A stretch of 49,875 nucleotides of DNA, taken from Caulobacter sp. (GTDB lineage: Bacteria; Pseudomonadota; Alphaproteobacteria; Caulobacterales; Caulobacteraceae). Below are positions 42,776-49,875 of this stretch, one piece after another (the stretch's first letter is position 1; every line of letters begins with the position of its first letter). The position numbers and the translations under genes were made by a program. The DNA lies in assembly GCA_030645575.1 (NCBI GenBank), contig JAUSMJ010000062.1, positions 1 through 49,875 on the forward strand. The letters run 5' to 3'. Below the pieces are notes generated by a model. It was not told where the DNA came from, did no database searches, and saw nothing but the letters and a program-made list of their open reading frames with translations.

Positions 42776-43387
42776 TCAGGCTTCCGCTTCGCCTTCGGCC
42801 GCTTCGGCGGCTTCGGACATGCCGGCCGAGGAGACCTTCAGGGTGGCCAGCACGAAGTCGCGGTCGCCCAGGACCGGGGTGACGCCCTTGGGCAGGGCGA
42901 TGTCGCTGATGCGGATCGTGTCGCCCAGCTCCTTGGTCGACAGATCGACGACGAGCTCCTCGGGAATGGCGTCGGCCGGGCAGTTCAGCTCCACGTCGTG
43001 GCGCACGACTTCCAGCGAGCCGCCCTGTTTCAGGCCGGGGCAGACGTCCTGGTTCTTGAAGTGAACCGGGATGGCGATGCGGACCGTGGAGCCCTCTTCG
43101 ACGCGCAGCAGGTCGAAGTGCACCGGCTCGTCCGTCACCGGATGGAACTGGATGTCCTTGGCGATGACCGGCTGGCTCTCGGCGCCGTACTTCAGCGTCA
43201 CCAGGTGGCCGTGCAGCTGACCGGTCTGGAGCGACTTGCGGAACTCGTTGGCCTTCACCGAGATGGCCACGGGACCCTTCGGGCCGCCGTAGAGCACGCC
43301 CGGCACCTTGCCGGCGCGGCGGGCTTCGCGGGCGCCGCCCGTGCCGGTGCGGTCGCGGACTTCGACGTTGAGGACGATCTCGGCCAT
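42776..43387 (-). CDS. rplY: 50S ribosomal protein L25/general stress protein Ctc
   Basis: The 203-residue L25 of the long (Ctc/TL5) type has an N-terminal 5S rRNA-binding domain (residues 1-95; VRDRTGTGGAREARRAGKVPGVLYGG and FHPVTDEPVHFDLLRVEEG). A C-terminal beta domain follows (about 96-185), and the tail is acidic and Ala/Glu-rich. It binds 5S rRNA in the large subunit. Start at 43387. It follows a lipoprotein gene with a leader hairpin in between and precedes pth. Confidence 0.96.
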   Translation of the reverse strand: MAEIVLNVEVRDRTGTGGAREARRAGKVPGVLYGGPKGPVAISVKANEFRKSLQTGQLHGHLVTLKYGAESQPVIAKDIQFHPVTDEPVHFDLLRVEEGSTVRIAIPVHFKNQDVCPGLKQGGSLEVVRHDVELNCPADAIPEELVVDLSTKELGDTIRISDIALPKGVTPVLGDRDFVLATLKVSSAGMSEAAEAAEGEAEA

Positions 43388-43410
43388 GGTCTTACGGCTC
43401 TCAAAACGAA

Positions 43411-43442
43411 GTCGCCGCGGCAGAAAGACTCCGCGCGGCGAC
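43411..43442 (-). terminator. Hairpin in the rplY leader
   Basis: GTCGCCGCG (43411-43419) and CGCGGCGAC (43434-43442) are perfect complements. On the minus strand the stem is followed by TTCGTTTTGAG and then, 24 bp past the stem, the rplY start. It could terminate the upstream lipoprotein transcript or act as a leader attenuator for rplY. Confidence 0.5.
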
Positions 43443-43512
43443 GGTCGGTGAATTCAGGGTGGGGCTCGATACACGTTTTCAGCGGACGGCGCAACGCCGC
43501 CCGCGGAGAGTC

Positions 43513-44574
43513 TTAACGGCGCACGGCCGGCTTCTTGGGCGACCTGGCCGCGGCGGTGGTCCTGCGGGCGGGCGCGGGGGCCACGACGGGCCGGATCGGC
43601 TCGGGCGGCATGGTCGCGCCGGACCATTTGACCACACAGGCGCCGGTGTCGATCAGGATGTGCTGGCCCATGCAGAAGATATCCTCGTAGTGCGGCTTGG
43701 ACACGGCCAGGCACTGGTAGAGGTTCAGCTTGGCCATGTTCAGGCAGTAGGCGGCGTTGGGCTCGGCCGACAGGGTGGTGATGGCCGCCAGGTTGGCGTC
43801 GCCGGCCTCGCCGATGGCCGCCAGGGCCGCCAGGGTCAGGCCGCGCACGACCAGCGGCGACCAGGGCGGCGGGGCGCTGACGGCCGTCAGGCCCAGCGGC
43901 GTGGCCGCCATCGGGCCGGTGCTGGCCTGCTGCATCAGCATCACATCGGCCGCGTCGCCCATCATCGGCGTGGCCGACAGCGACTTGGCGGCGATCAGCC
44001 GGCCGTCGCGGTCGGTCACCGAGGCCTTGGACCAGGCGCTGTGCTGGACGTCATAGGCGGCCTGCTTCACGGCGCGGCCGTTGACCACCATGCGCTGGCC
44101 CTCGGCGCCGAGGGCCTGCAGGATCAGGCCGGCGGCGCTTTCGGCCCCCGGCAGGATGGTGGCCATGTTGGGGTTCGAGATCAGCTGGTCGCGCATGGCG
44201 ATGCGCTGGGCCGGATCGGCGGCCACCTTGCGCAGCTCGGCCACGAAGGTCGGATCCTGCAGCGCGACGATGGCGGCCCAGGCCACGGCCCCGCGCAGGA
44301 ACTGCTTGGGTTCGTAGGCGGCGGCCGTGCGCAGCGAGACCTGGATGTCGTCGCCGCTCTTGAAGGCCGGCGAAATGGCGTTGGCCCGGGCCATGTAGCC
44401 GCGCCAGGCGCTGGCTTCCTGGATCAGGCTCGGCGCCAGGGTGATCGGCGGCGGCGGGGGCGGGGGCGGCGGCGTGTAGGGCGCGGGACCGTCGGGCGCG
44501 CAGCCGGCCAGGGCGGCGGCGAAGGCGAGGGCGACAAGCGCCGGCGCGAAACGCGCGGAAACGTGAGATTTCAT
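43513..44574 (-). CDS. Hypothetical lipoprotein with polyproline segment
   Basis: The 353-residue precursor has a lipoprotein signal (residues 1-24, lipobox LAGC), a run of nine Pro shortly after the lipid anchor and then an alpha-helical Ala-rich domain (about 50-310). Helix-rich sequences such as GAVAWAAIVALQDPTFVAELRK and NAAYCLNMAKLNLYQCLAVSKPHYEDIFCMGQHILIDTGAC include four Cys. The C-terminus is basic (KKPAVRR). I do not recognise a family; close homologues probably exist in Caulobacterales. The start at 44574 (MKSHVSARF) is taken because it begins the signal peptide. Confidence 0.7.
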   Translation of the reverse strand: MKSHVSARFAPALVALAFAAALAGCAPDGPAPYTPPPPPPPPPITLAPSLIQEASAWRGYMARANAISPAFKSGDDIQVSLRTAAAYEPKQFLRGAVAWAAIVALQDPTFVAELRKVAADPAQRIAMRDQLISNPNMATILPGAESAAGLILQALGAEGQRMVVNGRAVKQAAYDVQHSAWSKASVTDRDGRLIAAKSLSATPMMGDAADVMLMQQASTGPMAATPLGLTAVSAPPPWSPLVVRGLTLAALAAIGEAGDANLAAITTLSAEPNAAYCLNMAKLNLYQCLAVSKPHYEDIFCMGQHILIDTGACVVKWSGATMPPEPIRPVVAPAPARRTTAAARSPKKPAVRR

Positions 44575-44695
44575 GGAACGCAGCTTCCCCGTCACAGCCC
44601 GATGAAGTCAATACAGCGCGCGCGAGCGGCGAGAATGTGACGCAGGGGGTTTAAGGGGGCATTTACGATGGTGGCCGGCGGAGGACGGCCGGGGT

Positions 44696-44723
44696 CTAGC
44701 CCCTAGTCCCTAGTCGCTAGTCC
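44696..44723. repeat. Tandem heptamer array with four CTAG sites
   Basis: CTAG occurs at 44696, 44703, 44710 and 44717, exactly 7 bp apart. The units are CTAGCCC, CTAGTCC, CTAGTCG and CTAGTCC. It lies between the lipoprotein and prs genes, 15 bp from the prs stop codon. CTAG is normally one of the rarest tetranucleotides in such genomes. Confidence 0.85.
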
Positions 44724-44737
44724 CTTCTTGCTACGCC

Positions 44738-45673
<936 letters not shown>

Positions 45674-45847
45674 ATCGACGACTCTTCGCGCTGGGAACGT
45701 TGGGCGGCTTCTAGCAGGGGAGGCGGACGGGGCAAGGCGGATTCGCCCCTCGGGGGGCGCGGATTGTCGCGGGAATCCGCACGCGCTCCCCGAAACAGGG
45801 GGCAACAGGGGAAATTCGTCCCGGTGCGGCGGGTTCGGGCCGGCAGC

Positions 45848-45930
45848 GGGGACTGCTTCGCCCGCAGGGCGTAGCTGTCCCTGTGTTCCGGGCGCTGGCG
45901 GGGACAGCTACGCTTCGCGAAGCAGTCCCT
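45848..45930. repeat. REPIN-like paired palindromic element, second copy
   Basis: It begins GGGGACTGCTTCGC with an inner GTAGCTGTCCCTG. The right half begins at 45900 with GGGGACAGCTACGC and ends AAGCAGTCCCT. It is the same family as 2658-2750, 43 kb away, so this element is dispersed. Confidence 0.85.
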
Positions 45931-46084
45931 GGGCGGTGTTGAAGCGCGTTCATACCGACAGGATAACCCCGCCCTGAGCGGCGGGAGCTCATGGCCCGCA
46001 TTTTAAGCGCGGGAGTCTCGCGTTTGTCCCGCCTTGTCCCGGGATTATTGGTCTCGGGAGTCCCTGTGGAAATATCGAAAAAGT

Positions 46085-46152
46085 AGCATAATATGCTGGT
46101 GCCACCTAGGCGAGGCGCGGGAATTGATCCCTATAACGTTATGCGGTATAGG
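46085..46152 (+). promoter_or_regulatory. higBA operator region
   Basis: Two palindromes flank the likely promoter: AGCATA-A-TATGCT (46085-46097), and ATAACGTTAT (46133-46142) inside the wider CCTATA (46130-46135) / TATAGG (46147-46152) pair. They are AT-rich and sit just before the higB ribosome binding site, as expected for HigA autorepression. Confidence 0.6.
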
Positions 46153-46160
46153 AGGGGTCG

Positions 46161-46442
46161 TTGATCCGGACGTTTGCGGACCGTGAAACCGAGCGGCTCT
46201 GGGCCGGCGAGGCGCCGCGGCGTCTGCCGCGGGACATCTGGCGGGCGGCGCTGCGCAAGCTGACGGCGCTCAACGGGGCCGGCGCGCTGGAGGACCTGCG
46301 GTCGCCGCCGGGCAACCGGCTGGAAGCCTTGGCGGGCGACCGGCGCGGCCAGCATTCGGTGCGGGTCAACGATCAGTGGCGGATTTGCTTCCGCTGGCGG
46401 GATGGAGACGCCCACGATGTCGAAATCTGTGACTATCATTGA
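46161..46442 (+). CDS. higB: HigB-type toxin (RelE/ParE superfamily), TTG start
   Basis: The 93-residue RelE/ParE-fold protein of the HigB/plasmid maintenance killer type has MIRTFADRETERLWAGEAPRRLPRDIWRAALRKLTALN at the N-terminus, then a GNRLEAL loop and the C-terminal VRVNDQWRICFRWRDGDAHDVEICDYH. HigB toxins cleave mRNA on the ribosome. The start codon is TTG at 46161, with a perfect AGGAGG (46150-46155) 5 bp upstream. The gene order is toxin first, as usual for higBA, and it overlaps higA. Confidence 0.9.
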   Translation: MIRTFADRETERLWAGEAPRRLPRDIWRAALRKLTALNGAGALEDLRSPPGNRLEALAGDRRGQHSVRVNDQWRICFRWRDGDAHDVEICDYH

Positions 46443-46737
46443 GGACGACGACCTGCTCGCGCCGGTCACGCCGGGGGAAATCCTGCTCGAGGACTTCCTC
46501 AAGCCGCTGGGCATGAGCCAGAACGCCATGGCCCGGCTCATCGGCGTGCCGCCCCGGCGGATCAACGAGATCGTGCTCGGCAAACGCGCCATCACCGCCG
46601 ACACCGACCTGCGCCTGACCCGCTACTGGGGCCTGACCGAGGGCTTCTTCCTGCGCCTGCAGAACAGCCACGACCTGATGGAACAGCGGCGCAAGATGGG
46701 CCCCGAGCTGGAGAAGATTGTCCCCCGGGCGGCGTAG
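46417..46737 (+). CDS. higA: HigA-type antitoxin (XRE)
   Basis: The 106-residue XRE protein has the HigA pattern TPGEILLEDFLKPLGMSQNAMARLIGVPPRRINEIVLGKRAITADTDLRLTRYWG, a helix-turn-helix followed by a C-terminal helical tail. It should neutralise HigB and repress the operon through the palindromes upstream. The start at 46417 (MSKSVTII) is preferred; ATG at 46402 is in frame. It overlaps the end of higB. A palindromic repeat follows its stop codon. Confidence 0.9.
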   Translation: MSKSVTIIEDDDLLAPVTPGEILLEDFLKPLGMSQNAMARLIGVPPRRINEIVLGKRAITADTDLRLTRYWGLTEGFFLRLQNSHDLMEQRRKMGPELEKIVPRAA

Positions 46738-46744
46738 GCGCCTT

Positions 46745-46767
46745 CCTTCTCCCCTTGCGGGAGAAGG
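46745..46767. repeat. Palindromic repeat downstream of higA
   Basis: CCTTCTCCCC and GGGAGAAGG pair around a 4-base loop. The same 23-bp unit recurs at 47174-47196 and, inverted, at 47308-47330, flanking the DUF559 gene. Confidence 0.8.
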
Positions 46768-46799
46768 TGTCAGGCGCAGCCTGACGGATGGGGGGTCTC

Positions 46800-47159
46800 T
46801 CAAATCTCGCCGGCGCGTGGGACGGCGATGGCCGCCCGGATCGCGTCCAGCACCCGCTCCGGCCACATCTCGACCTCGGCGTTAGGGAACCGCAGCACGC
46901 GAAACCCTTGGCCGGCCAGCCAGGCATCGCGCTCCGCGTCATGCAGGCTATCGACGTGTGTGGGCCCGTCGGCTTCCACGATCAGGCGATGCCGCAGGCA
47001 CAGGAAATCGACGATGTATTTCCCGATGGGAACCTGGCGCCGAAACTTGAGACCTTCCAGCCGCCGGTCGCGAAGCAGCTTCCATAGCCGCCGCTCATTC
47101 ATCGTCGGCTCGCGCCGCATCCGCCTGGCGAAGGCGAGGTTGCTCACATTGCCCGTCAT
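46800..47159 (-). CDS. DUF559 domain protein (Vsr-like endonuclease fold)
   Basis: The 119-residue protein matches DUF559: an N-terminal MRREPTMNERRLWKLLRDRRLEGLKFRRQVPIGKYIVDFLCL stretch and DGPTHVDSLHDAERDAWLAGQGFRVLRFPNAEV. It resembles the Vsr/restriction-endonuclease fold; likely catalytic residues are Asp in YIVDFLC, Glu in VEADG and His in THVD. DNA binding or cleavage is inferred from the fold only. The gene is flanked on both sides by the same palindromic repeat type (46745-46767 and 47174-47330). Confidence 0.85.
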   Translation of the reverse strand: MTGNVSNLAFARRMRREPTMNERRLWKLLRDRRLEGLKFRRQVPIGKYIVDFLCLRHRLIVEADGPTHVDSLHDAERDAWLAGQGFRVLRFPNAEVEMWPERVLDAIRAAIAVPRAGEI

Positions 47160-47173
47160 AAGCGCACCCTATC

Positions 47174-47330
47174 CCTTCTCCCCTTGCGGGAGAAGGTGGC
47201 CCGCGAAGCGGGTCGGATGAGGGGTCGAAGACCCGGTCCGCTCCGGAAAAATGGAAACGCCAACCCGACCGGCCGGCGCGACCCCTCATCCGTCGGCTAC
47301 GCCGACACCTTCTCCCGCAAGGGGAGAAGG
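47174..47330. repeat. Paired palindromic element upstream of DUF559
   Basis: The unit CCTTCTCCCCTTGCGGGAGA (from 47174) and its inverted copy (to 47330) frame inner pairs GGCCCGCGAAGCGGGTC, GATGAGGGGTCG and CGACCCCTCATCC. The layout, two hairpin units in opposite orientation, is REPIN-like. Confidence 0.8.
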
Positions 47331-47393
47331 GAAGGGCGGGGTGGGCGCTATTCACCGCTCCCCCACTCGCCCCCTTCATGCCCCCGATGGCGA

Positions 47394-47639
47394 TCAACCC
47401 CGTTTGAGCCGCACGCCAGGTCCAAGCGCGCGCTCGTCATCGGCGTCCAGGAACACGACGCCGGCGTTCTCCAGAGCGCGCCGCACGGCTTCGACATTGG
47501 CGGCCGAGCTGCGGCCTGGGCCAAGCTGGCTCTCCATCCGCACTATGGTTGGCAGCGACAACCCCGACGCCTTCGCCAGAGCCGGCTGACTCCAACCCAG
47601 CAACGCTCGCGCCGCCCGAATTTGCGTCGATGTCAGCAT
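47394..47639 (-). CDS. XRE-family HTH regulator
   Basis: The 81-residue protein has a helix-turn-helix (RAARALLGWSQPALAKASGLSLPTIVRMES, about 8-37) and a short C-terminal part (VVFLDADDERALGPGVRLK) typical of small XRE regulators. It is divergent from a TAT-signal protein gene. Two copies of one palindrome (47643-47658 and 47702-47717) lie in the gap, one beside each start, so it probably controls both genes. Confidence 0.85.
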   Translation of the reverse strand: MLTSTQIRAARALLGWSQPALAKASGLSLPTIVRMESQLGPGRSSAANVEAVRRALENAGVVFLDADDERALGPGVRLKRG

Positions 47640-47642
47640 GTC

Positions 47643-47717
47643 ATGATAATTTTATAATCGCAAAAGATGATTTCATGTTGACGCCTCGCCGCCTTCGTAC
47701 GATGATAAAGTTATCAT
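47643..47717. promoter_or_regulatory. Twin operators between XRE and TAT-signal genes
   Basis: ATGATAA-TT-TTATAAT (47643-47658, one mismatch) and the perfect ATGATAA-AG-TTATCAT (47702-47717) lie 59 bp apart, one close to each divergent start codon. They stand out as AT-rich in a GC-rich genome. Confidence 0.8.
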
Positions 47718-47739
47718 AGGTGATTAGAAGGTCTTGGTC

Positions 47740-48462
47740 ATGGGCTCGCGTCGAAAGACGGGCGTCGAGAGCGCGCGCCTGCCTGGGTTCTCCAGGCGCG
47801 CGGTCATCGCGGCAACACCGGTTGCGGCGTTCGGCGCCGTGAAACCCGCCGCGGCGTCGGCCGCCCCGGATGCCTGCGCCAGGCATTGTGCGCGTTGGCT
47901 TGCGATCGACACCAGGATTGAGCGCCTTCAGACCCGTTGGGCGAGGTTGGAGAGCTGGCTTGCGAAGGAACACGCCTGGCTCCTGCTCAGCCGCGCCGAG
48001 CAGCAGGCGTCGCCCTGGGCCAAAGCGCTCGGCGACATCGACGGCTGCCTGGACGTGCTGTTCGAGCGCCGGCGCATCCTGTTGGAGTCCCTTCCGACAT
48101 GCGGCTCGGCGAGCATGGATTCGGTCATCGCCAGATTGACCGTGGCGGAGCGCCTGGTCTGGCCCGATGACCATCCCGAAGCCCACGCGCTGATCGCGGG
48201 CTCACGCCAGGATCTTGTCGTCATCTCACGCCGGCTCGTCCGGCACGCTGGCCTGCATGAGATGAAGGGTGGGGTGTGGGTTACGCCACCACCCCACCTC
48301 CGTCATCGTCGGACTTGTTCCGACGACCCATGGTCTCGGCGCCGGCAGGTGGTCCTTCGCAAACGCTGTCGCCCTTCCGGTCAGACCGCGTGCTTGGGTC
48401 GTCGGAACAAGTCCGACGATGACGGATGGGGGAGGGAGCTGCGTGTCCGCGGACCAACCTGA
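47740..48462 (+). CDS. Putative TAT-exported protein with a repeat-derived C-terminus
   Basis: The 240-residue frame starts with a twin-arginine signal-like stretch (LPGFSRRAVIAATPVAAFGAV). A helical, Ala/Leu-rich part (about 44-165) follows, including HCARWLAIDTRIERLQTRWARLE and FERRRILLESLPTCG. From about residue 166 it is encoded by the first copy of a duplicated repeat (48237-48430) and is therefore not a conserved domain. I do not recognise a family. The start at 47740 is supported by AGAAGG 8 bp upstream. The native protein may have ended earlier; the tail shows an insertion at its 3' end. Confidence 0.6.
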   Translation: MGSRRKTGVESARLPGFSRRAVIAATPVAAFGAVKPAAASAAPDACARHCARWLAIDTRIERLQTRWARLESWLAKEHAWLLLSRAEQQASPWAKALGDIDGCLDVLFERRRILLESLPTCGSASMDSVIARLTVAERLVWPDDHPEAHALIAGSRQDLVVISRRLVRHAGLHEMKGGVWVTPPPHLRHRRTCSDDPWSRRRQVVLRKRCRPSGQTACLGRRNKSDDDGWGRELRVRGPT

Positions 48463-48663
48463 CCCGTCCGGCACGCTGGCCTGCATGAGATGAAGGGCGG
48501 GGTGTGGGCGCTGTTCGCCGCCACCCCACTCCCGTCATCGTCGGACTTGTTCCGACGACCCATGATCTCGGCGCCGGGAGGTGGTCCCTCGGAGATGCTG
48601 GCGTCCTTCCAGTCAGACCGTGTGCATGGGTCGTCGGAACAAGTCCGACGATGACGGCGGTGG
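48237..48663. repeat. Tandem duplication of a palindromic unit (228-bp period)
   Basis: Two direct copies begin CGTCCGGCACGCTGGCCTGC at 48237 and 48465. Each contains GTCATCGTCGGACTTGTTCC and the inverted GGAACAAGTCCGACGATGAC, so each copy can fold into a long hairpin. Small differences separate the copies, which suggests a duplication that has aged slightly. Confidence 0.9.
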
Positions 48664-48727
48664 AGAACACTTGCAACCAAGAGGACTGGGCGTAGCGTTG
48701 CGGTGCTCGGAACTGGAGACTGACGCT

Positions 48728-49066
48728 ATGTTCGCCGGCCCAACCGCCGCCTTGGTGTTGATGTTAGCGCCGGCGCCATTGCTCGAACTTGATATTGCGC
48801 CCGGCTATTCGGGGCGTTGCACCGCTCGTCTAAAGATCGTCCGGGTCGAGGTAGACGGAACTCTGGCGCTCGGAGGCGTGGCGGTAGAGCGAACTCAGCT
48901 CGTGCGGGCCCTCGGCCCCAGATCGGGCAACGAGTGCGACCGAGTTATCATTACCGCAGACGACAGCGCCCCGTATGGCGATGTCTACAGCCTGATTTCT
49001 ATGCTGCGCGCTGCTGGCTTTAGTCGGATAGCGCTGGTCGATCGACCGTGGGAAGACGCCCCCTAA
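48728..49066 (+). CDS. ExbD/TolR-like small exported protein
   Basis: The 112-residue frame begins with a hydrophobic segment ([20 protein letters not shown]) and ends with [33 protein letters not shown], which resembles the periplasmic domain of ExbD/TolR (the 'D...ad..v.y..vv.vl..l..aGi..v.l' pattern). No ExbB or TonB partner is adjacent. It may be an orphan ExbD or a decayed relict; codon use looks normal. Its stop overlaps the convergent cobS stop by 4 bp. Confidence 0.55.
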   Translation: MFAGPTAALVLMLAPAPLLELDIAPGYSGRCTARLKIVRVEVDGTLALGGVAVERTQLVRALGPRSGNECDRVIITADDSAPYGDVYSLISMLRAAGFSRIALVDRPWEDAP

Positions 49067-49875
49067 GCCACCTTCACCCGCGCCGCTGACTCCGGCAAAT
49101 CCTCCCCAAACGCCCGCTGATAAAACTCCGCCACCGTCGGCCGCTCCAGTTCGTCGCACTTGTTCAGGAACGTCATCCGGAACGCCAGGGCCAGGTCGCC
49201 GCCGAAGATGTCGGCGTTCTGGGCCCAGGTGATGACCGTGCGCGGGCTCATGACCGTGGAGATGTCGCCGTTCATGAAGGCGTTGCGGGTCATGTCGGCG
49301 ACGCGGACCATGGCGGCCAGCTTGCGGCGGCCTTCGGGCGTGGCGTAGCCGGGGTTCTTGGCCAGCACGATCTCGGCCTCGGCGTCGTGCTCGAGGTAGT
49401 TGAGCGTGGTGACGATGTTCCAGCGGTCCATCTGGCCCTGATTGATCTGCTGGGTGCCGTGATAGAGGCCCGTGGTGTCGCCCAGACCGATGGTGTTGGT
49501 GGTCGAGAACAGCCGGAAATAGGGGTTGGCGCGGATCACGCGGTTCTGGTCCAGCAGCGTCAGCTTGCCGCCGGCCTCCAGCACGCGCTGGATGACGAAC
49601 ATCACGTCCGGACGGCCGGCGTCGTATTCGTCGAACACCAGGGCCATCGGCCGCTGCAGGCACCAGGGCAGGATGCCTTCGCGGAATTCGGTGATCTGCT
49701 TGCCGTCCTTCAGGACGATGGCGTCCTTGCCGACCAGGTCGATGCGGCTGACGTGGCTGTCGAGGTTGACCCGCACCATCGGCCAGTTCAGCCGGGCGCA
49801 GACCTGCTCGATGTGGGTCGACTTGCCCGTGCCGTGATAGCCCTGGATCATCACCCGGCGGTCGAAGGCCAGGCC
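49063..49875 (-). CDS. cobS: Aerobic cobaltochelatase subunit CobS (C-terminal part, runs off the window)
   Basis: The visible 270 residues form an AAA+ ATPase: Walker [10 protein letters not shown], Walker [23 protein letters not shown], sensor-1 region [22 protein letters not shown] and an arginine-finger-like [20 protein letters not shown]. This is the CobS family, which with CobT and CobN inserts cobalt into hydrogenobyrinic acid a,c-diamide in aerobic vitamin B12 synthesis. The N-terminal part lies past base 49875. CobT or other cob genes are not in view. Confidence 0.95.
   Translation of the reverse strand, partial: GLAFDRRVMIQGYHGTGKSTHIEQVCARLNWPMVRVNLDSHVSRIDLVGKDAIVLKDGKQITEFREGILPWCLQRPMALVFDEYDAGRPDVMFVIQRVLEAGGKLTLLDQNRVIRANPYFRLFSTTNTIGLGDTTGLYHGTQQINQGQMDRWNIVTTLNYLEHDAEAEIVLAKNPGYATPEGRRKLAAMVRVADMTRNAFMNGDISTVMSPRTVITWAQNADIFGGDLALAFRMTFLNKCDELERPTVAEFYQRAFGEDLPESAARVKVA

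Larger units (their letters stand above)
45674..46160. other. 487-bp gap between prs and higB
   Basis: No convincing gene. It holds the prs promoter region, a G/C-rich stretch with the inverted GCGGATTC / GAATCCGC pair around 45738-45782, and the REPIN-like element at 45848-45930. It also holds an AT-rich stretch (about 46060-46100) with the higBA promoter and palindromes. Confidence 0.6.

Noticed and set aside
46000..46140. Possible tRNA in the gap before higB
   Set aside because: No cloverleaf, T-loop consensus or CCA end can be made from this stretch.
46741..48663. Possible CRISPR array in the repeat-rich zone
   Set aside because: The repeats are palindromic and irregularly spaced, copies differ, there are no spacers of equal length and no cas genes.

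Overview
The window is GC-rich chromosomal DNA from an alphaproteobacterium, almost certainly a member of the Caulobacterales (Caulobacter, Phenylobacterium, Brevundimonas or a close relative). The best evidence is a full-length CcrM (GANTC) methyltransferase whose leader carries two GANTC sites and a CtrA-type box. The smc - thioredoxin - DUF721 - mutY - ccrM neighbourhood, an EcfG/SigT-type promoter and a petABC operon fit the same group. No tRNA, rRNA, CRISPR array, transposase or prophage was recognised.

Layout. 1-5053: chromosome maintenance genes (smc, a periplasmic thiol-disulfide lipoprotein, DUF721, mutY, ccrM). 5149-5785: a DUF4160/DUF2442 pair that looks like a toxin-antitoxin module. 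5917-11696: an acyl-CoA dehydrogenase, rnhB-tag, a hydrolase, ygfZ and a heptosyltransferase. 11805-18742: a dihydroorotase-like enzyme, a MarR/SDR operon with twin operators, a Fic AMPylator, an SDR/GNAT/GNAT operon and two small secreted proteins, one behind an EcfG-type promoter. 18821-23232: a thiolase/SDR beta-oxidation pair, an MFS exporter and a GNAT. 23311-28465: a four-gene transcription unit (YtrA-type GntR repressor, ABC ATPase, large membrane protein with an exported domain, membrane-anchored S9 peptidase). This is the most system-like unit here without an obvious textbook equivalent. 28669-35092: DUF1285-NUDIX-cca, hemF and petABC with a strong terminator. 35288-45673: mixed housekeeping and metabolism (dienelactone hydrolase, sirtuin, MarR/DUF998, ychF, DUF2975/XRE, pth-rplY, a lipoprotein, prs). 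46161-49066: a small accessory zone (HigBA, DUF559 nuclease, XRE/TAT-signal pair, ExbD-like protein) full of palindromic repeats. 49063-49875: the C-terminal part of cobS.

Two themes recur. First, local regulators sit beside near-perfect palindromes that can be read by eye: MarR at 13197-13228, GntR at 28483-28509, MarR at 38428-38446, XRE at 47643-47717, DUF4160/DUF2442 at 5800-5826 and HigBA at 46085-46152. Second, dispersed palindromic elements of several families occupy intergenic gaps. Several share GGGGACA-like ends and a paired, REPIN-like layout. One element has been absorbed in frame into ygfZ, and another supplies the C-terminus of a TAT-signal protein.

All function calls are by eye from translated sequence and motifs; no database search was run.
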